Part shown: in pieces, positions 1 through 7,519 of the stretch
Layout of the letters: the number at the start of each line of letters is the position of its first letter
Position numbering within the stretch: the stretch's first letter is position 1
From: Dietzia aurantiaca
Lineage (GTDB): Bacteria > Actinomycetota > Actinomycetes > Mycobacteriales > Mycobacteriaceae
Direction: 5' to 3'
NCBI RefSeq assembly: GCF_021033825.1
Contig: NZ_JAIFXZ010000014.1
Span: forward strand, 48,075-112,074
Length of the DNA: 64,000 nucleotides
The notes under the pieces: generated by a model
What the model saw: only the letters and a program-made list of their open reading frames with translations
What the model was told of the DNA's origin: nothing
Database searches by the model: none
Program-made: the position numbers and the translations under genes

Positions 1-1214
1 GCATCTACGGCAATCTGCTCGATGTCAACGTCTACCGATGGGGCGGGCATGCGGTCCTCGGATCCATCCCGCTGTATGAGGGTCTGCTGTCCGGCGCTGA
101 CTCGGGGCGGTTCTACGCCCCGATGCCGTTCACGTATCCACCGTTTTCGGCCCTGCTGTTCACCCCGCTGACCCAGGTCACGCCCGGCCTGATGGAAGCC
201 GGCTGGACCGCGCTGACGGTGGGGCTGCTCTACCTCGCGATCCGCATGTGCCTGCGCACCCTGGGATACCGGTCCGACCGCGTGACCGTGCAGGTCGCGG
301 TGTGTCTGACCCTGATCTCGCTCTCGCTGGAGCCGGTGCGCACCACCGTGTGGCTCGGCCAGATCAACGTCCTACTCCTGGTGCTGGTACTGGCGGACCA
401 GCTCGCCTCGCGGTCCGGTCGCCGCTGGGCGGGCATCGGCTCGGGGATCGCCGCCGGCATCAAGCTCACCCCGGCGTTCTTCTGGGCTCACTGGGTGCTC
501 ACCGGCCGGTGGCGGATGGCCGCGGTCTCCGGGCTCACGTTCCTCGGCACCGTGGCGCTCGGCTTCCTGGTCATCCCCCGTGACGCCATCCGATACTGGT
601 CGGGGACCCTGCTCGATTCGCAACGGATAGGGCAGGACTCCCTGGTCGCCAACCAGTCTGTGCGCGGGGCCATCGCCCGTATCGCCGGGCTGGAGATGGC
701 CCCCGCCTGGGCCTGGTTGATCGGCGCCGTCCTCGTGGCGGTCGTAGGCCTGACGGTCGCGGCGTTGACGCATCGCGCCGGGCATCAACTCCTCGGTCTG
801 ACCCTGGCGGGGATGACCATGACCATGGTCTCGCCCTTCACCTGGGGTCACCACTGGGTCTGGCTGGTCCCGCTCCTGGTTTTGACGCTGCACTACGCGA
901 TCTCGGCCGGTCGATGGTACGTCTGGCTCCTGCCGCCCCTGGTGTGGGCGGCGGGAGCCAACTGGGTCCAGAGTTTCCCGGACACCAACTTCCCCGACGA
1001 CCGCTGGGTGGGGATGGGCCTGTTCATGCTCGGCGGCGATATCCCGTCGGTGGTCTTCTCCACGATCACCAACGTGTATCCGCTGATCTGGCTGGTCACG
1101 GTGGCCCTCACGGCGCTATACCTGGGAAAGGGATCGGCGGTGACGGCTAGGCTGGCCGACTATGGGACGGCGGACGACTCGTCACCCCGCGCTGAGGATC
1201 ATCGCCGGGGCTGA
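1..1214 (+). CDS. GT87-family membrane mannosyltransferase (5' end outside window)
   Basis: The frame is open from the window edge to a TGA at 1212-1214, so the gene is cut at its 5' end; 403 residues are visible. It is a polytopic membrane protein. The first visible residues include VYRWGG and then MPFTYPPFSALLF, the pattern of the GT87 (DUF2029) family. These are polyprenol-phosphate-mannose-dependent alpha-mannosyltransferases of PIM, LM and LAM assembly in mycolic-acid actinobacteria. About nine hydrophobic segments alternate with short loops, as expected for GT-C folds. The C-terminus overlaps the start of fdhD by about 50 bases, which suggests co-transcription by proximity rather than shared function. 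The acceptor and linkage cannot be read from the sequence. Another GT-C sugar transferase is the main alternative. Confidence 0.8.
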   Translation, partial: IYGNLLDVNVYRWGGHAVLGSIPLYEGLLSGADSGRFYAPMPFTYPPFSALLFTPLTQVTPGLMEAGWTALTVGLLYLAIRMCLRTLGYRSDRVTVQVAVCLTLISLSLEPVRTTVWLGQINVLLLVLVLADQLASRSGRRWAGIGSGIAAGIKLTPAFFWAHWVLTGRWRMAAVSGLTFLGTVALGFLVIPRDAIRYWSGTLLDSQRIGQDSLVANQSVRGAIARIAGLEMAPAWAWLIGAVLVAVVGLTVAALTHRAGHQLLGLTLAGMTMTMVSPFTWGHHWVWLVPLLVLTLHYAISAGRWYVWLLPPLVWAAGANWVQSFPDTNFPDDRWVGMGLFMLGGDIPSVVFSTITNVYPLIWLVTVALTALYLGKGSAVTARLADYGTADDSSPRAEDHRRG

Positions 1215-1983
1215 CACCAGGCGAGAGGTGGCGACCCTCGCTGTCGAGGAGCCGCTCGAGATCCGTGTCGGCGGTGCGCCCTTCGTCGTCACGATGCGGA
1301 CCCCGGGCGACGACATGGATCTGGCCGCCGGCCTCCTCGTCTCCGAGGGCGCCATCTGGGATCGCGAGCACCTGCCCACGATCCAGTACTGCACCACCGT
1401 CAGCGGGCGCTCCGAGCAGGACTACAACACGCTCTCCCTGACCGTCTCGCCCGATGTGCCCGAGCCCGGGTCGGCGCGAACCACCACCATGACCAGCGCG
1501 TGCGGTGTCTGCGGCGTGGACTCGATCGACGAGGTCCGCCGCACCACGCACTTTCCTCTCGGCCCGGTCGAGCCGCTCGTCGCGGCCGAGGTCCTGTTGT
1601 CGCTGCCCCGGCGACTCCGCGAACACCAGCGTGTCTTCGACCGGACCGGAGGAGTGCACGCGGCCGGACTGTTCACCCCGGACGGGGAGCTGCTCTGCCT
1701 ACGCGAGGATGTGGGTCGACACAACGCGGTCGACAAGGTGATCGGCTGGGCCCTCCGCGAGGATCGACTTCCGCTCGGCGACACCGTCCTCCAGGTGTCC
1801 GGCCGGGCGTCGTTCGAGCTGGTACAGAAGGCCTCGATGGCGGGGATCCCCGTACTGTCCGCGGTCAGCGCGCCCTCGTCGCTCGCGGTGGATCTCGCGG
1901 TCGACGCGCGCGTGACGCTCGCCGGCTTCAGCCGCGACGACAGGGCGACCGTCTACGCCCACTCCGAGCGCATCCGCGCCTGA
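1162..1983 (+). CDS. fdhD: FdhD, formate dehydrogenase accessory sulfurtransferase
   Basis: 273 residues, normal length for FdhD. This protein takes sulfur from a cysteine desulfurase and adds the essential sulfido ligand to the molybdenum (bis-MGD) cofactor of formate dehydrogenase. The diagnostic CGVC motif sits in TSACGVCGVDSIDE around residue 115, and REDVGRHNAVDKV near residue 190 is the conserved second block. The ATG at 1162 lies inside the end of the GT87 gene. No formate dehydrogenase is in this window, so its client lies elsewhere. The position at one edge of a region rich in molybdenum cofactor genes fits its role. Identification is firm; the start could be a little further downstream. 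Confidence 0.93.
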   Translation: MGRRTTRHPALRIIAGADTRREVATLAVEEPLEIRVGGAPFVVTMRTPGDDMDLAAGLLVSEGAIWDREHLPTIQYCTTVSGRSEQDYNTLSLTVSPDVPEPGSARTTTMTSACGVCGVDSIDEVRRTTHFPLGPVEPLVAAEVLLSLPRRLREHQRVFDRTGGVHAAGLFTPDGELLCLREDVGRHNAVDKVIGWALREDRLPLGDTVLQVSGRASFELVQKASMAGIPVLSAVSAPSSLAVDLAVDARVTLAGFSRDDRATVYAHSERIRA

Positions 1984-2075
1984 CCACCTCCGCGACTGGC
2001 TGGTGCACCCCGATGCCCGTGGTGATCTCGAGGCCCGGGGCGTAGCGGCACCCGGTGCAGCTGCCGGGTCGGCCG

Positions 2076-2081
2076 TACCAT
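2076..2081 (+). promoter_or_regulatory. Putative -10 box of a leaderless promoter
   Basis: TACCAT followed by six bases and then ATG at 2088. This TANNNT-N6/7-start geometry recurs in the window and fits a leaderless transcript, which favours 2088 over the upstream GTG at 2055. Confidence 0.45.
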
Positions 2082-2087
2082 CGTCGA

Positions 2088-2753
2088 ATGCCGCCTCCCC
2101 TGCCGCAGCCCTCGGACGCCGGGCCGCTACCACCCGACGAGTTTCGACGTTGGTATGGCGGTTGGGATCCACTCGATCCCTCGACAATCTCGGACTTCCT
2201 CGACGGATTCGACCGTCCGTGGTGGATCGTCGGTGGGTGGGCGCTCGAGAAGTTCACCGGAGTCTCCCGCGAGCACGAGGACATGGACATCTCGATCGAT
2301 GCCGGCGATGCTGAGAACCTCAGGGTGTTCCTCGCCAACCGGGGGTGGACCACATGGAACGCGGATTCGGGCTGGTTGCGGCCGTTTGACCACCGCTTTC
2401 GCGACATCCGACCGGCGAGCGGGATCTGGGTTCGTGCGGACGCCCGCTCCCCGTGGGTCCTGGACGTGCCGCTGACTCCGTTCCGCGACGGATTGTGGGT
2501 CAACAAGAAGTTGCCGGAGCAGGTGATGCCGTTGGAGCGGGCGACCTGGGTCGACGACGACGGGCTGCGCTATCTCCAGCCTGAAATCGTCTTGTTCATG
2601 AAGGCGGCCCAGGTCCGGGACAAGGACGTGTCGGATGCGCACACGCATCTACCGCTACTGGACGCGTCCCGTCGGGACTGGCTGCGCGAGTCCGTCAGCC
2701 GGATGGATCCCTCGCACCCCTGGGCCGACCGCGGGGCTCAGGACGCCTGGTAG
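2088..2753 (+). CDS. Nucleotidyltransferase-fold protein (aminoglycoside/lincosamide nucleotidyltransferase-like)
   Basis: 221 residues from ATG 2088; a GTG at 2055 would add 11 residues. The N-terminal half has WIVGGWALEKF followed by EHEDMDISI. This is the GG-W/S and D-x-D arrangement of minimal nucleotidyltransferases such as the LinB/AadA-like and DUF-type resistance enzymes. The two acidic residues in DMDI would bind metal. A conserved-looking FMKAAQVRDKD block follows near residue 180. The substrate is not evident and antibiotic resistance should not be assumed. It appears to be a single-gene unit with its own leaderless promoter, between fdhD and a convergent MFS gene. Confidence 0.7.
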   Translation: MPPPLPQPSDAGPLPPDEFRRWYGGWDPLDPSTISDFLDGFDRPWWIVGGWALEKFTGVSREHEDMDISIDAGDAENLRVFLANRGWTTWNADSGWLRPFDHRFRDIRPASGIWVRADARSPWVLDVPLTPFRDGLWVNKKLPEQVMPLERATWVDDDGLRYLQPEIVLFMKAAQVRDKDVSDAHTHLPLLDASRRDWLRESVSRMDPSHPWADRGAQDAW

Positions 2754-2875
2754 TCGAGCATCGGGACCGGGAACTGGCGGGCGATCCCCCGCAGCGCGGC
2801 GTCGTCGGTCAGGTCCACCAGGTCGGTCGGGATGGTCAGGTACGAGGCGCAGATCCGACACCGGCCCGCTGCACG
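2738..2875 (-). pseudogene. Possible C-terminal gene relic
   Basis: A 46-codon open frame on the minus strand reads as a plausible protein tail (it contains YLTIPTDLVDL and ARQFPVPMLDY) and ends in TGA at 2738. It has an in-frame stop immediately upstream and no start. It is squeezed between the nucleotidyltransferase stop and the MFS stop. The parent family is not recognised. It may be a decayed fragment or a chance frame. Confidence 0.25.
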
Positions 2876-4380
2876 TCACCCTGCGGCACGTACCCGCGGC
2901 CCGGGGCCACGAACAGCAGCAGGACCGCCGCCCCCGCCGCGACCAGCCCCAGCGCGACCAGCGAATCGGAGATGCCGGCGGCGAAGATCTCGGCGGCGGC
3001 GTCCACGATCGGCCGGGCGGCCGGCCCGGCTGCGTTGCCGAACTCGATGGCCCCGGCGAACGAGCCCTCCACCGCCGGCCGGCCCTCCTCGGGCACGCCG
3101 GGCAGCACCTCCACGATGTCGGAGGCGTACCGCCCGGCGAGAATGCTGCCGCCGATCGCGATGCCGATCGCCGCGCCGATCTCCCGCATCGCGTCGTTCA
3201 CGGCTGCCGCGACACCCTGCTCGTCAGCGGGGATGTCCGACACGATGGCCGAGGTCGCTGGCGCGGTGGACAGTCCGAGCCCGGCCGCGGCGATGCACAG
3301 CGGCCACAGGACATCCCAATACCCGGAGTCCACCGTGAGCCTCGAGAGCAGGAGCATGCCCACGGCGATCCCGCCGACGCCCACCACGGACACGACGCGC
3401 AGTCCCACGACGTCGGTGATCCTGGGCGCGATGACCGACAGCACCATCACGGGCACCACCATGGGCGCCAGGGCCATCGAGGCGCCGAGCGCGTCGTAGC
3501 CCTGTACCAGCTGGAGGTACTGCACGATGAGCAGGAAGAACCCGAAGATCACCAGGAACTGCAGCGCCACCGAGACCGACCCGGCGGAGAAGCCGCGGCG
3601 CCGGAAATAGCGCACGTCCAGGAGCGGGTCCGAGGCGCGCAGCTCGACGCTGATGAACGCGACGAGGCTCACCACGGCCACGACGAGGGCCACCACGACG
3701 AAGGGCTCGCCGAAGCCGGTCTGCGCGCCCTCGATGAGCCAGAACACCACGCCGCCCACGGCCAGGGCCGAGAAGATCGCGCCCGCGACGTCCGGCCGAC
3801 CGTGCCTGGCCGCGACCGATTCCCCGATCGTGAACGCGGCGAGCAACACCAGGAGGCCGATCACGGAATAGACGAGGAAGATCGACTTCCAGGACCACAC
3901 CTGCAGCATCAGCCCGGAGCCGACGAGACCCACGATGCCGCCGATCCCGGCGAAGCCCGCCCACATGCCGACGGCCATCCCGCGCCGCTCGACAGGGAAA
4001 CTGGCGGTGAGCAGCGACAACGTGGACGGCATGACGAACGCGGCGCCCAGCCCGGCGACGCCGCGCAGGATGATGAGCCACGTGGGCGAGTCGAGCAGGA
4101 GTGGCAGCGCGGAGGACACCGTGAACAGGGCGAGCCCCACGATGAGGGTGGCGCGGCGTCCGAATCGGTCGCCGAGGGCGCCGGCGGTGAGCACGAGTGC
4201 GGCCAGGGCGAGCGTGTAGGAGTCGACGATCCAGGTGAGCTCGGCCTGGGTGGCGCCGATCGCCACCGCGATGTCGGGCAGCGAGGTATAGAGCGCGGAC
4301 ATCGTGGCCACGACGATCGAGACGGCCACGAGGCTGACGAACAGCAGCCAACGCCGCCGTCCTGCGGACAGTTCGAGCAC
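2836..4380 (-). CDS. MFS drug exporter, DHA2-like (14 TM)
   Basis: 514 residues from GTG 4380. A GGGAGG Shine-Dalgarno sits five bases upstream, although the frame is open much further. It is a proton-coupled multidrug exporter of the EmrB/QacA type. Motif A reads GALGDRFGRRATLI in the loop after TM2, and TELTWIVDSYTL-like sequence in TM1-2 is typical of DHA2 members. About 14 hydrophobic helices are visible. It is divergent from a TetR gene, and the 93-bp gap holds a near-perfect palindrome, so TetR repression is the likely control. The substrate is unknown. Confidence 0.88.
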   Translation of the reverse strand: MLELSAGRRRWLLFVSLVAVSIVVATMSALYTSLPDIAVAIGATQAELTWIVDSYTLALAALVLTAGALGDRFGRRATLIVGLALFTVSSALPLLLDSPTWLIILRGVAGLGAAFVMPSTLSLLTASFPVERRGMAVGMWAGFAGIGGIVGLVGSGLMLQVWSWKSIFLVYSVIGLLVLLAAFTIGESVAARHGRPDVAGAIFSALAVGGVVFWLIEGAQTGFGEPFVVVALVVAVVSLVAFISVELRASDPLLDVRYFRRRGFSAGSVSVALQFLVIFGFFLLIVQYLQLVQGYDALGASMALAPMVVPVMVLSVIAPRITDVVGLRVVSVVGVGGIAVGMLLLSRLTVDSGYWDVLWPLCIAAAGLGLSTAPATSAIVSDIPADEQGVAAAVNDAMREIGAAIGIAIGGSILAGRYASDIVEVLPGVPEEGRPAVEGSFAGAIEFGNAAGPAARPIVDAAAEIFAAGISDSLVALGLVAAGAAVLLLFVAPGRGYVPQGDVQRAGVGSAPRT

Positions 4381-4406
4381 GGGCCCTCCCGGGGTCGTCG
4401 CGGAAA

Positions 4407-4423
4407 CGCTACCGATGGTATCG
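4407..4423. promoter_or_regulatory. Palindromic TetR-type operator
   Basis: A 17-bp interrupted palindrome, CG-n-TACC-nnn-GGTA-n-CG, lies in the divergent gap between the MFS exporter (start 4380) and the TetR gene (start 4474). The TACCAT on the minus strand could also be the exporter's -10 box, so a bound repressor would block it directly. Confidence 0.6.
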
Positions 4424-4473
4424 CTTCCTTCCGGACACCGTAACGCACGAGCCGACCGACGCGGCGGGCCACA

Positions 4474-5094
4474 ATGGTCACCATGCCCTCCCCCACCGAT
4501 CCCCGACGCGCCCGCTCGCGCGGCAAGCTCCTGGACGCCGCCGCGGACCTCCTCGTCTCGGGCGGCGCGGCTGCGGTGACGGTGGAGGCGGTCACGCGCC
4601 TGTCGGGCGTCGCGCGGACCACGCTGTACCGCAATTTCCCCTCGACGGACTCGCTCATCGCCGCGGCGTTCCGGCGCCTGCTGCCCACCCCTGAGCCGCC
4701 GCCGGCGGACCTGCCGGTGCGCGAGCAGCTGGTCCACCTGTGCTCCGCCCTGACCCGGCTCATCCAGACCGTGCCCATGCAACAGTCGATGCTCGGCTGG
4801 CTCGCCATGGGGCGCGGCGCCTCCGACGACGACGAGGTGGGCGAGCTGCGCCGCAGCGTGGTCGAGTCCTACGCCGCGCCCCTCCACGAGGTCCTCTCCG
4901 CCGCGGAGGCCGACGGCACGCTCACCCCCGGCGACCGCGACCTCGCCGTGGCCCAACTCGCCGGCCCCGTGGTGCTGGCCCGCATCATCGGCCTGCGCCC
5001 GTTCACCGAGACGGATGTCGAGCGACTCGTCGACGACTTCCTGCGCGATCGCCTGGCCGCCCCGGCGGAACGGCGACAGGAGAGCCTGCAGTGA
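4474..5094 (+). CDS. TetR-family transcriptional regulator
   Basis: 206 residues. The N-terminal helix-turn-helix spans roughly residues 12-58. It starts with a long basic helix (RSRGKLLDAAADLL), and the recognition helix contains SGVARTTLYRNFPS, classic for TetR. The C-terminal two thirds is helical and divergent, as expected for a ligand-binding domain. ATG 4474 is used; ATG 4483 is three codons later. It is divergent from an MFS exporter across a palindrome, so it is most likely the exporter's local repressor. The stop overlaps the GTG of the MobA-MoeA gene by four bases, which couples a regulator to cofactor synthesis by position only. Confidence 0.9.
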   Translation: MVTMPSPTDPRRARSRGKLLDAAADLLVSGGAAAVTVEAVTRLSGVARTTLYRNFPSTDSLIAAAFRRLLPTPEPPPADLPVREQLVHLCSALTRLIQTVPMQQSMLGWLAMGRGASDDDEVGELRRSVVESYAAPLHEVLSAAEADGTLTPGDRDLAVAQLAGPVVLARIIGLRPFTETDVERLVDDFLRDRLAAPAERRQESLQ

Positions 5095-6851
5095 GGGGCA
5101 CCGTCGGCGCGATCATCCTCAGTGGCGGCCGGGGCAGCCGGCTCGGCGGGGTGGACAAGGCCCGGCTCCCGGTGGCCGGTCGGCCAATGGTCGAGACCGT
5201 GCTCGGCGCCGCCCGGGCCGTCGCGGGGCCGGCCATCACGGTGGGACCGGGTGGTGACGCCCGCGAGGACCCGCCCCATTCCGGACCGGTCGCGGGGATC
5301 GCCGCGGGACTGGCGTGCCTTCCGGACGGTGTCGACGTCGTCGTCGTCGTGGCCTGTGACCTGCCCCAACTCGACTCCGGCACCCTCCGCGCGCTCGTCG
5401 ACACCGTGCGCACGTCGGGCGCGTCGGCCGCGCTTGGCGTGGACGCCGCCGGTCACGAGCAGTACCTCCTCGCCGCGTGGGACCGTCGCGCGCTCGCCGC
5501 GCGCCTGGCGCGGCTCGAGGCCACGGGCGGCGTGGCCGGTCGAGCGGTGCGCGCCCTGTATGACGACGACGACACCGTCGCCGCCGGGTTCGTCCACGTG
5601 CCCGTCGGCGCTCAAGCACTCGACGTCGACACATGGGCCGACCTGGCCGGGCGCGGGCCGGTGGCGCTCGCGCACGTCGGCGCGATCCTGGCCGCGGGCC
5701 TGGATGCCGTGCCGGCGGCCCGGCTGGCGCCGCTTTACGCGGTGGGCGCGGTGCTGGCGGCGCCGCTGATCGCGGCCGATCCGATGCCGCGCGGGCGGGT
5801 GTCGGCGATGGACGGGTACGCGCTGGCCGGGCCCGGCGACTGGCGGCTGACCGGGGCCGCGCGGCGGGCCGGCGACGGTTCCGCGGCGACCCTGGAGCCC
5901 GGATGCGCGGCGCCGATCGCGACCGGCGCGCTCGCCCCCGCCGGAGCCGACCGGGTGCTGCGCCATGAGTTGGTCGAGGTCTCGCCTTCCGACGGCGGAC
6001 CGGCACTGGTCACCGCCCTGGGCGCGGCCGAGGGCATCGACGACCTGCGGCCGGTCGGCGAGGACTGGCCGGCCGGGCACGTCCTCGCGCCGGAGGGCGC
6101 CACGCTCGACGCCGCGCTGGCCTCGGCGGCGCTGTCCTCGGCACTGACCGGGGTCGTGGCGCGGGGGCCGGTTCGGGCGACCGTCGTGACCACCGGCGAC
6201 GAGGTACTGCCCGCCGACACCCCGCCCCCGCTGCCCGACGGGCGGATCCGCGACACCATCGGGCCGCTGCTCGGCGCGGTGCTCGAGCGCGCCGGCTTCG
6301 GACCCGCCACCGCCGCGGTGGAACACTGTCCGGACACCGAGGCCGAATTCGAGGCGCTGCTGCACCGGCCGCGCGGGGCCGGGGAGGTGCTGGTGCTCGT
6401 CGGGGCCACCGGCCGCGGGGTGGCCGACCACCTGCGACCGGCACTCGAGCGGGCCGGCGCCCGGATCGTGCTCGACGGCGTGCGGGTCCGACCCGGCGGC
6501 TCGCAGATCGTCGCAGCGCTACCCGGCGGTGGCGTGCTGCTGGGACTGCCGGGCAACCCGCTGGCGGCGGTGTGCGCTGCCGCCACCACCGGCCGCGCGC
6601 TGGTCGACGCCCTCACGGGTCGACGGCGGACGCCTGTGCTCGCGCCCGTCCCCGACCTTGCGGAACTGGCCGCCCCGACCCGATCCCGGATCCTGCCCGC
6701 GCGACCCGACGGCTCCGGCGGCTGGTCCGTGGACGAGCGGGTCCGCACCGCGCACCTCGCCGATCTCGTGGGGGCGCCGTCGCTTGCCCTGATCCCCGAG
6801 GACGGGGCCGGGGCCGGGGCCGAGCTGGTCGAGTTGATCGACTGGATCTGA
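5091..6851 (+). CDS. MobA-MoeA fusion: molybdenum cofactor guanylyltransferase fused to a divergent molybdopterin molybdotransferase domain
   Basis: 586 residues from GTG 5091 (GTGA overlap with the TetR stop). Residues 1-185 are MobA-like: LSGGRGSRLGGVDKARLPV is the nucleotide-binding signature and ACDLP the metal site. MobA links GMP to Mo-molybdopterin to make MGD. Residues 190-586 are MoeA-like: MDGYALAG, a TGALAPAGAD block and PGNPLAAV are kept. MoeA inserts molybdate into adenylylated molybdopterin. The segment that is normally GGxSxGxxD in MoeA reads VGATGRGVADHL, so the catalytic loop is altered. A complete stand-alone moeA lies at 27765, so this domain may be specialised or partly inactive. 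The direct client is probably NarG and other bis-MGD enzymes. Confidence 0.88.
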   Translation: MRGTVGAIILSGGRGSRLGGVDKARLPVAGRPMVETVLGAARAVAGPAITVGPGGDAREDPPHSGPVAGIAAGLACLPDGVDVVVVVACDLPQLDSGTLRALVDTVRTSGASAALGVDAAGHEQYLLAAWDRRALAARLARLEATGGVAGRAVRALYDDDDTVAAGFVHVPVGAQALDVDTWADLAGRGPVALAHVGAILAAGLDAVPAARLAPLYAVGAVLAAPLIAADPMPRGRVSAMDGYALAGPGDWRLTGAARRAGDGSAATLEPGCAAPIATGALAPAGADRVLRHELVEVSPSDGGPALVTALGAAEGIDDLRPVGEDWPAGHVLAPEGATLDAALASAALSSALTGVVARGPVRATVVTTGDEVLPADTPPPLPDGRIRDTIGPLLGAVLERAGFGPATAAVEHCPDTEAEFEALLHRPRGAGEVLVLVGATGRGVADHLRPALERAGARIVLDGVRVRPGGSQIVAALPGGGVLLGLPGNPLAAVCAAATTGRALVDALTGRRRTPVLAPVPDLAELAAPTRSRILPARPDGSGGWSVDERVRTAHLADLVGAPSLALIPEDGAGAGAELVELIDWI

Positions 6852-6859
6852 CCCCAAAA

Positions 6860-6882
6860 AATGCGTTGTCCGAATTCGCATT
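6860..6882. promoter_or_regulatory. Putative NsrR operator upstream of nsrR
   Basis: AATGCG-N11-CGCATT, a perfect 6-bp dyad 17 bases upstream of the nsrR GTG. The same dyad with identical spacing lies in front of hmp at 7439-7461. Sharing between a NO sensor and its expected target makes this a good NsrR site and implies autoregulation. Confidence 0.75.
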
Positions 6883-6898
6883 ATGGGATCATGGACGG

Positions 6899-7363
6899 GT
6901 GAACATCTCCCGCCACTCCGACCTCGCGCTTCGCACCCTCATGCTGCTCGCGGTGGGCGACCGGGACGGCGAACGGATGACCGCGGGCGCCATCGCCGGT
7001 TCGGTCAACGCCTCCCCCAGCCACGTCGCCAAGATCGTCTCCCGCCTGGTGGATCTCGAGGTCATCGCCTCGCGCCGCGGCCGCGGCGGAGGGCTACGGA
7101 TCACCGACGCCGGACGGAACCACTCCGTGGGCGCCCTGCTCCGCACCCTCGAGGGCCCGGGCGAGGCGGTCGACTGCGAAGGCGAGCAGCCCTGCCCGCT
7201 CGCCGGGAACTGCCGACTGCGCCGGGCCTTCGCCGAGGCCCGCGAGGCATTCTTCGCCACCCTCGATCCGCTCACCGTCAACGACATCGTCCACTCCCCC
7301 ACACGGCAGATCCTGCTCACACTGGAGCCGAGATTCGCCCCGACGGTCGCGGACAGCCCCTGA
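6899..7363 (+). CDS. nsrR: NsrR, Rrf2-family iron-sulfur nitric oxide sensor
   Basis: 154 residues from GTG 6899. The N-terminal winged helix (residues 1-70) has SPSHVAKIVSRL as recognition helix and a GRGGG wing, both typical of Rrf2 proteins. Three cysteines in VDCEGEQPCPLAGNCRL give C-X5-C-X5-C, the [4Fe-4S] ligand spacing of NsrR. NO destroys the cluster and relieves repression. The next gene on the same strand is the NO dioxygenase hmp, the classical NsrR target, and both promoters carry the same dyad. IscR is unlikely because of the cysteine spacing and neighbourhood. Confidence 0.92.
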   Translation: MNISRHSDLALRTLMLLAVGDRDGERMTAGAIAGSVNASPSHVAKIVSRLVDLEVIASRRGRGGGLRITDAGRNHSVGALLRTLEGPGEAVDCEGEQPCPLAGNCRLRRAFAEAREAFFATLDPLTVNDIVHSPTRQILLTLEPRFAPTVADSP

Positions 7364-7380
7364 CGTGCACTTCCTCAGCA

Positions 7381-7392
7381 CTACGTACGTAG
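7381..7392. repeat. Perfect 12-bp palindrome CTACGTACGTAG
   Basis: A perfect palindrome lying just after the nsrR stop and 47 bp before the hmp operator. It is flanked by GC dinucleotides that extend the symmetry with one mismatch per side. It has no poly-T tail, so it is more likely a protein site than a terminator. The binding protein is unknown. Confidence 0.35.
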
Positions 7393-7438
7393 AGCACAAA
7401 TATCCAGTTCAGGTGGGTATTCGAACTCACACGGCGTG

Positions 7439-7461
7439 AATGCGCATATCGAGGTCGCATT
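7439..7461. promoter_or_regulatory. Putative NsrR operator upstream of hmp
   Basis: AATGCG-N11-CGCATT, identical in arms and spacing to 6860-6882. It lies about 60 bp before the hmp ATG, where a repressor would cover the promoter. Confidence 0.75.
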
Positions 7462-7519
7462 CTGGCAGGCTCGGATTCAACGCCTCCACACCCGTAGGGG
7501 CCGGTCCGGAAAGGCTGCC

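Noticed and set aside
2635..4443. A 600-codon open frame on the plus strand opposite the MFS exporter
   Set aside because: Composition is dominated by Arg, Gly, His, Asp and Gln with no domain. It is a shadow of the real minus-strand gene in very high-GC DNA.
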